5,759 bases of DNA. Origin: an uncultured Oscillospiraceae bacterium (GTDB taxonomy: Bacteria > Bacillota > Clostridia > Oscillospirales > Acutalibacteraceae). Positions 5,728-5,759 of this stretch are shown in pieces. How positions within the stretch are numbered: position 1 is the first letter of the stretch; every line of letters starts with the position of its first letter. Where the stretch lies: positions 1-5,759 of the forward strand of contig URNF01000122.1 in assembly GCA_900549155.1 (NCBI GenBank), written 5' to 3'. The notes beneath the pieces were generated by a model. That model was not told where the DNA came from, ran no database searches, and saw nothing but the letters and a program-made list of their open reading frames with translations. The position numbers and the translations under genes were made by a program.

Positions 5728-5759
5728 GGGCCTTTAGCTCAGTTGGTTAGAGCCACCGG
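5728..5759 (+). tRNA. tRNA gene, 5' part only (possibly elongator tRNA-Met)
   Basis: The 32 visible bases fit the tRNA frame exactly: acceptor strand GGGCCTT (1-7), TA at 8-9, D-stem GCTC/GAGC closing a loop with the usual A14, GG18-19 and A21, a C at position 26, and the 5' side of the anticodon stem, ACCGG. The window ends before the anticodon, so the identity cannot be read. From memory, this 5' half resembles clostridial elongator tRNA-Met (anticodon CAT), though tRNA-Ile shares the GGGCC start and similar D-arm. It may be the first of a tRNA cluster beyond the edge. Confidence 0.9.

Overview
This window looks like a chromosomal stretch from a fairly GC-rich, endospore-forming (or spore-former-derived) Firmicute. 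It is most likely a clostridial lineage of the Ruminococcaceae/Oscillospiraceae type. The reasons are a YtfJ/GerW-family sporulation protein, the ScpA/ScpB condensin pair, and a gene order (M50 protease, scpA, scpB, DUF2953, ytfJ, D-Ala-D-Ala carboxypeptidase) that I recall as typical of that group. The taxonomic placement is inferred from gene content and was not searched. All eight protein genes lie on the minus strand. The only plus-strand gene is the 5' part of a tRNA at the right edge.

Right edge (about 5500-5759): a strong sigma-A-type promoter (TTGACA, 16 nt, TACAAT) on the plus strand drives a tRNA that runs off the window before its anticodon. A second promoter points the other way, into the first minus-strand unit. 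I see no gene in the 226 bases between them.

First minus-strand unit (5501 down to 4141): a membrane protein of the DUF3267 putative zinc-peptidase family, then a GNAT acetyltransferase with a C-terminal YoaP-like domain. The stop of the first and the start of the second share ATGA. The unit ends in an intrinsic terminator whose loop contains the acetyltransferase stop codon.

Second minus-strand unit (about 4126 down past position 1): a new promoter follows the terminator directly and begins a tightly packed operon. It holds a site-2-type M50 membrane protease, scpA, scpB (11-nt overlap), a DUF2953 membrane protein, ytfJ (17-nt overlap) and a secreted peptidase S11 D-Ala-D-Ala carboxypeptidase cut by the left edge. 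The operon joins chromosome organisation (ScpAB with SMC), a sporulation protein and cell-wall trimming. A perfect 14-bp inverted repeat lies between ytfJ and the carboxypeptidase gene and covers the latter's start region. It is the least ordinary element in the window.

Most of the window is a conserved housekeeping/sporulation neighbourhood. I see no CRISPR array, insertion sequence, prophage or clear novel defence system. The points most worth a second look are the hairpin before the carboxypeptidase, the compact terminator-promoter joint, and the coupled DUF3267/YoaP-like pair.
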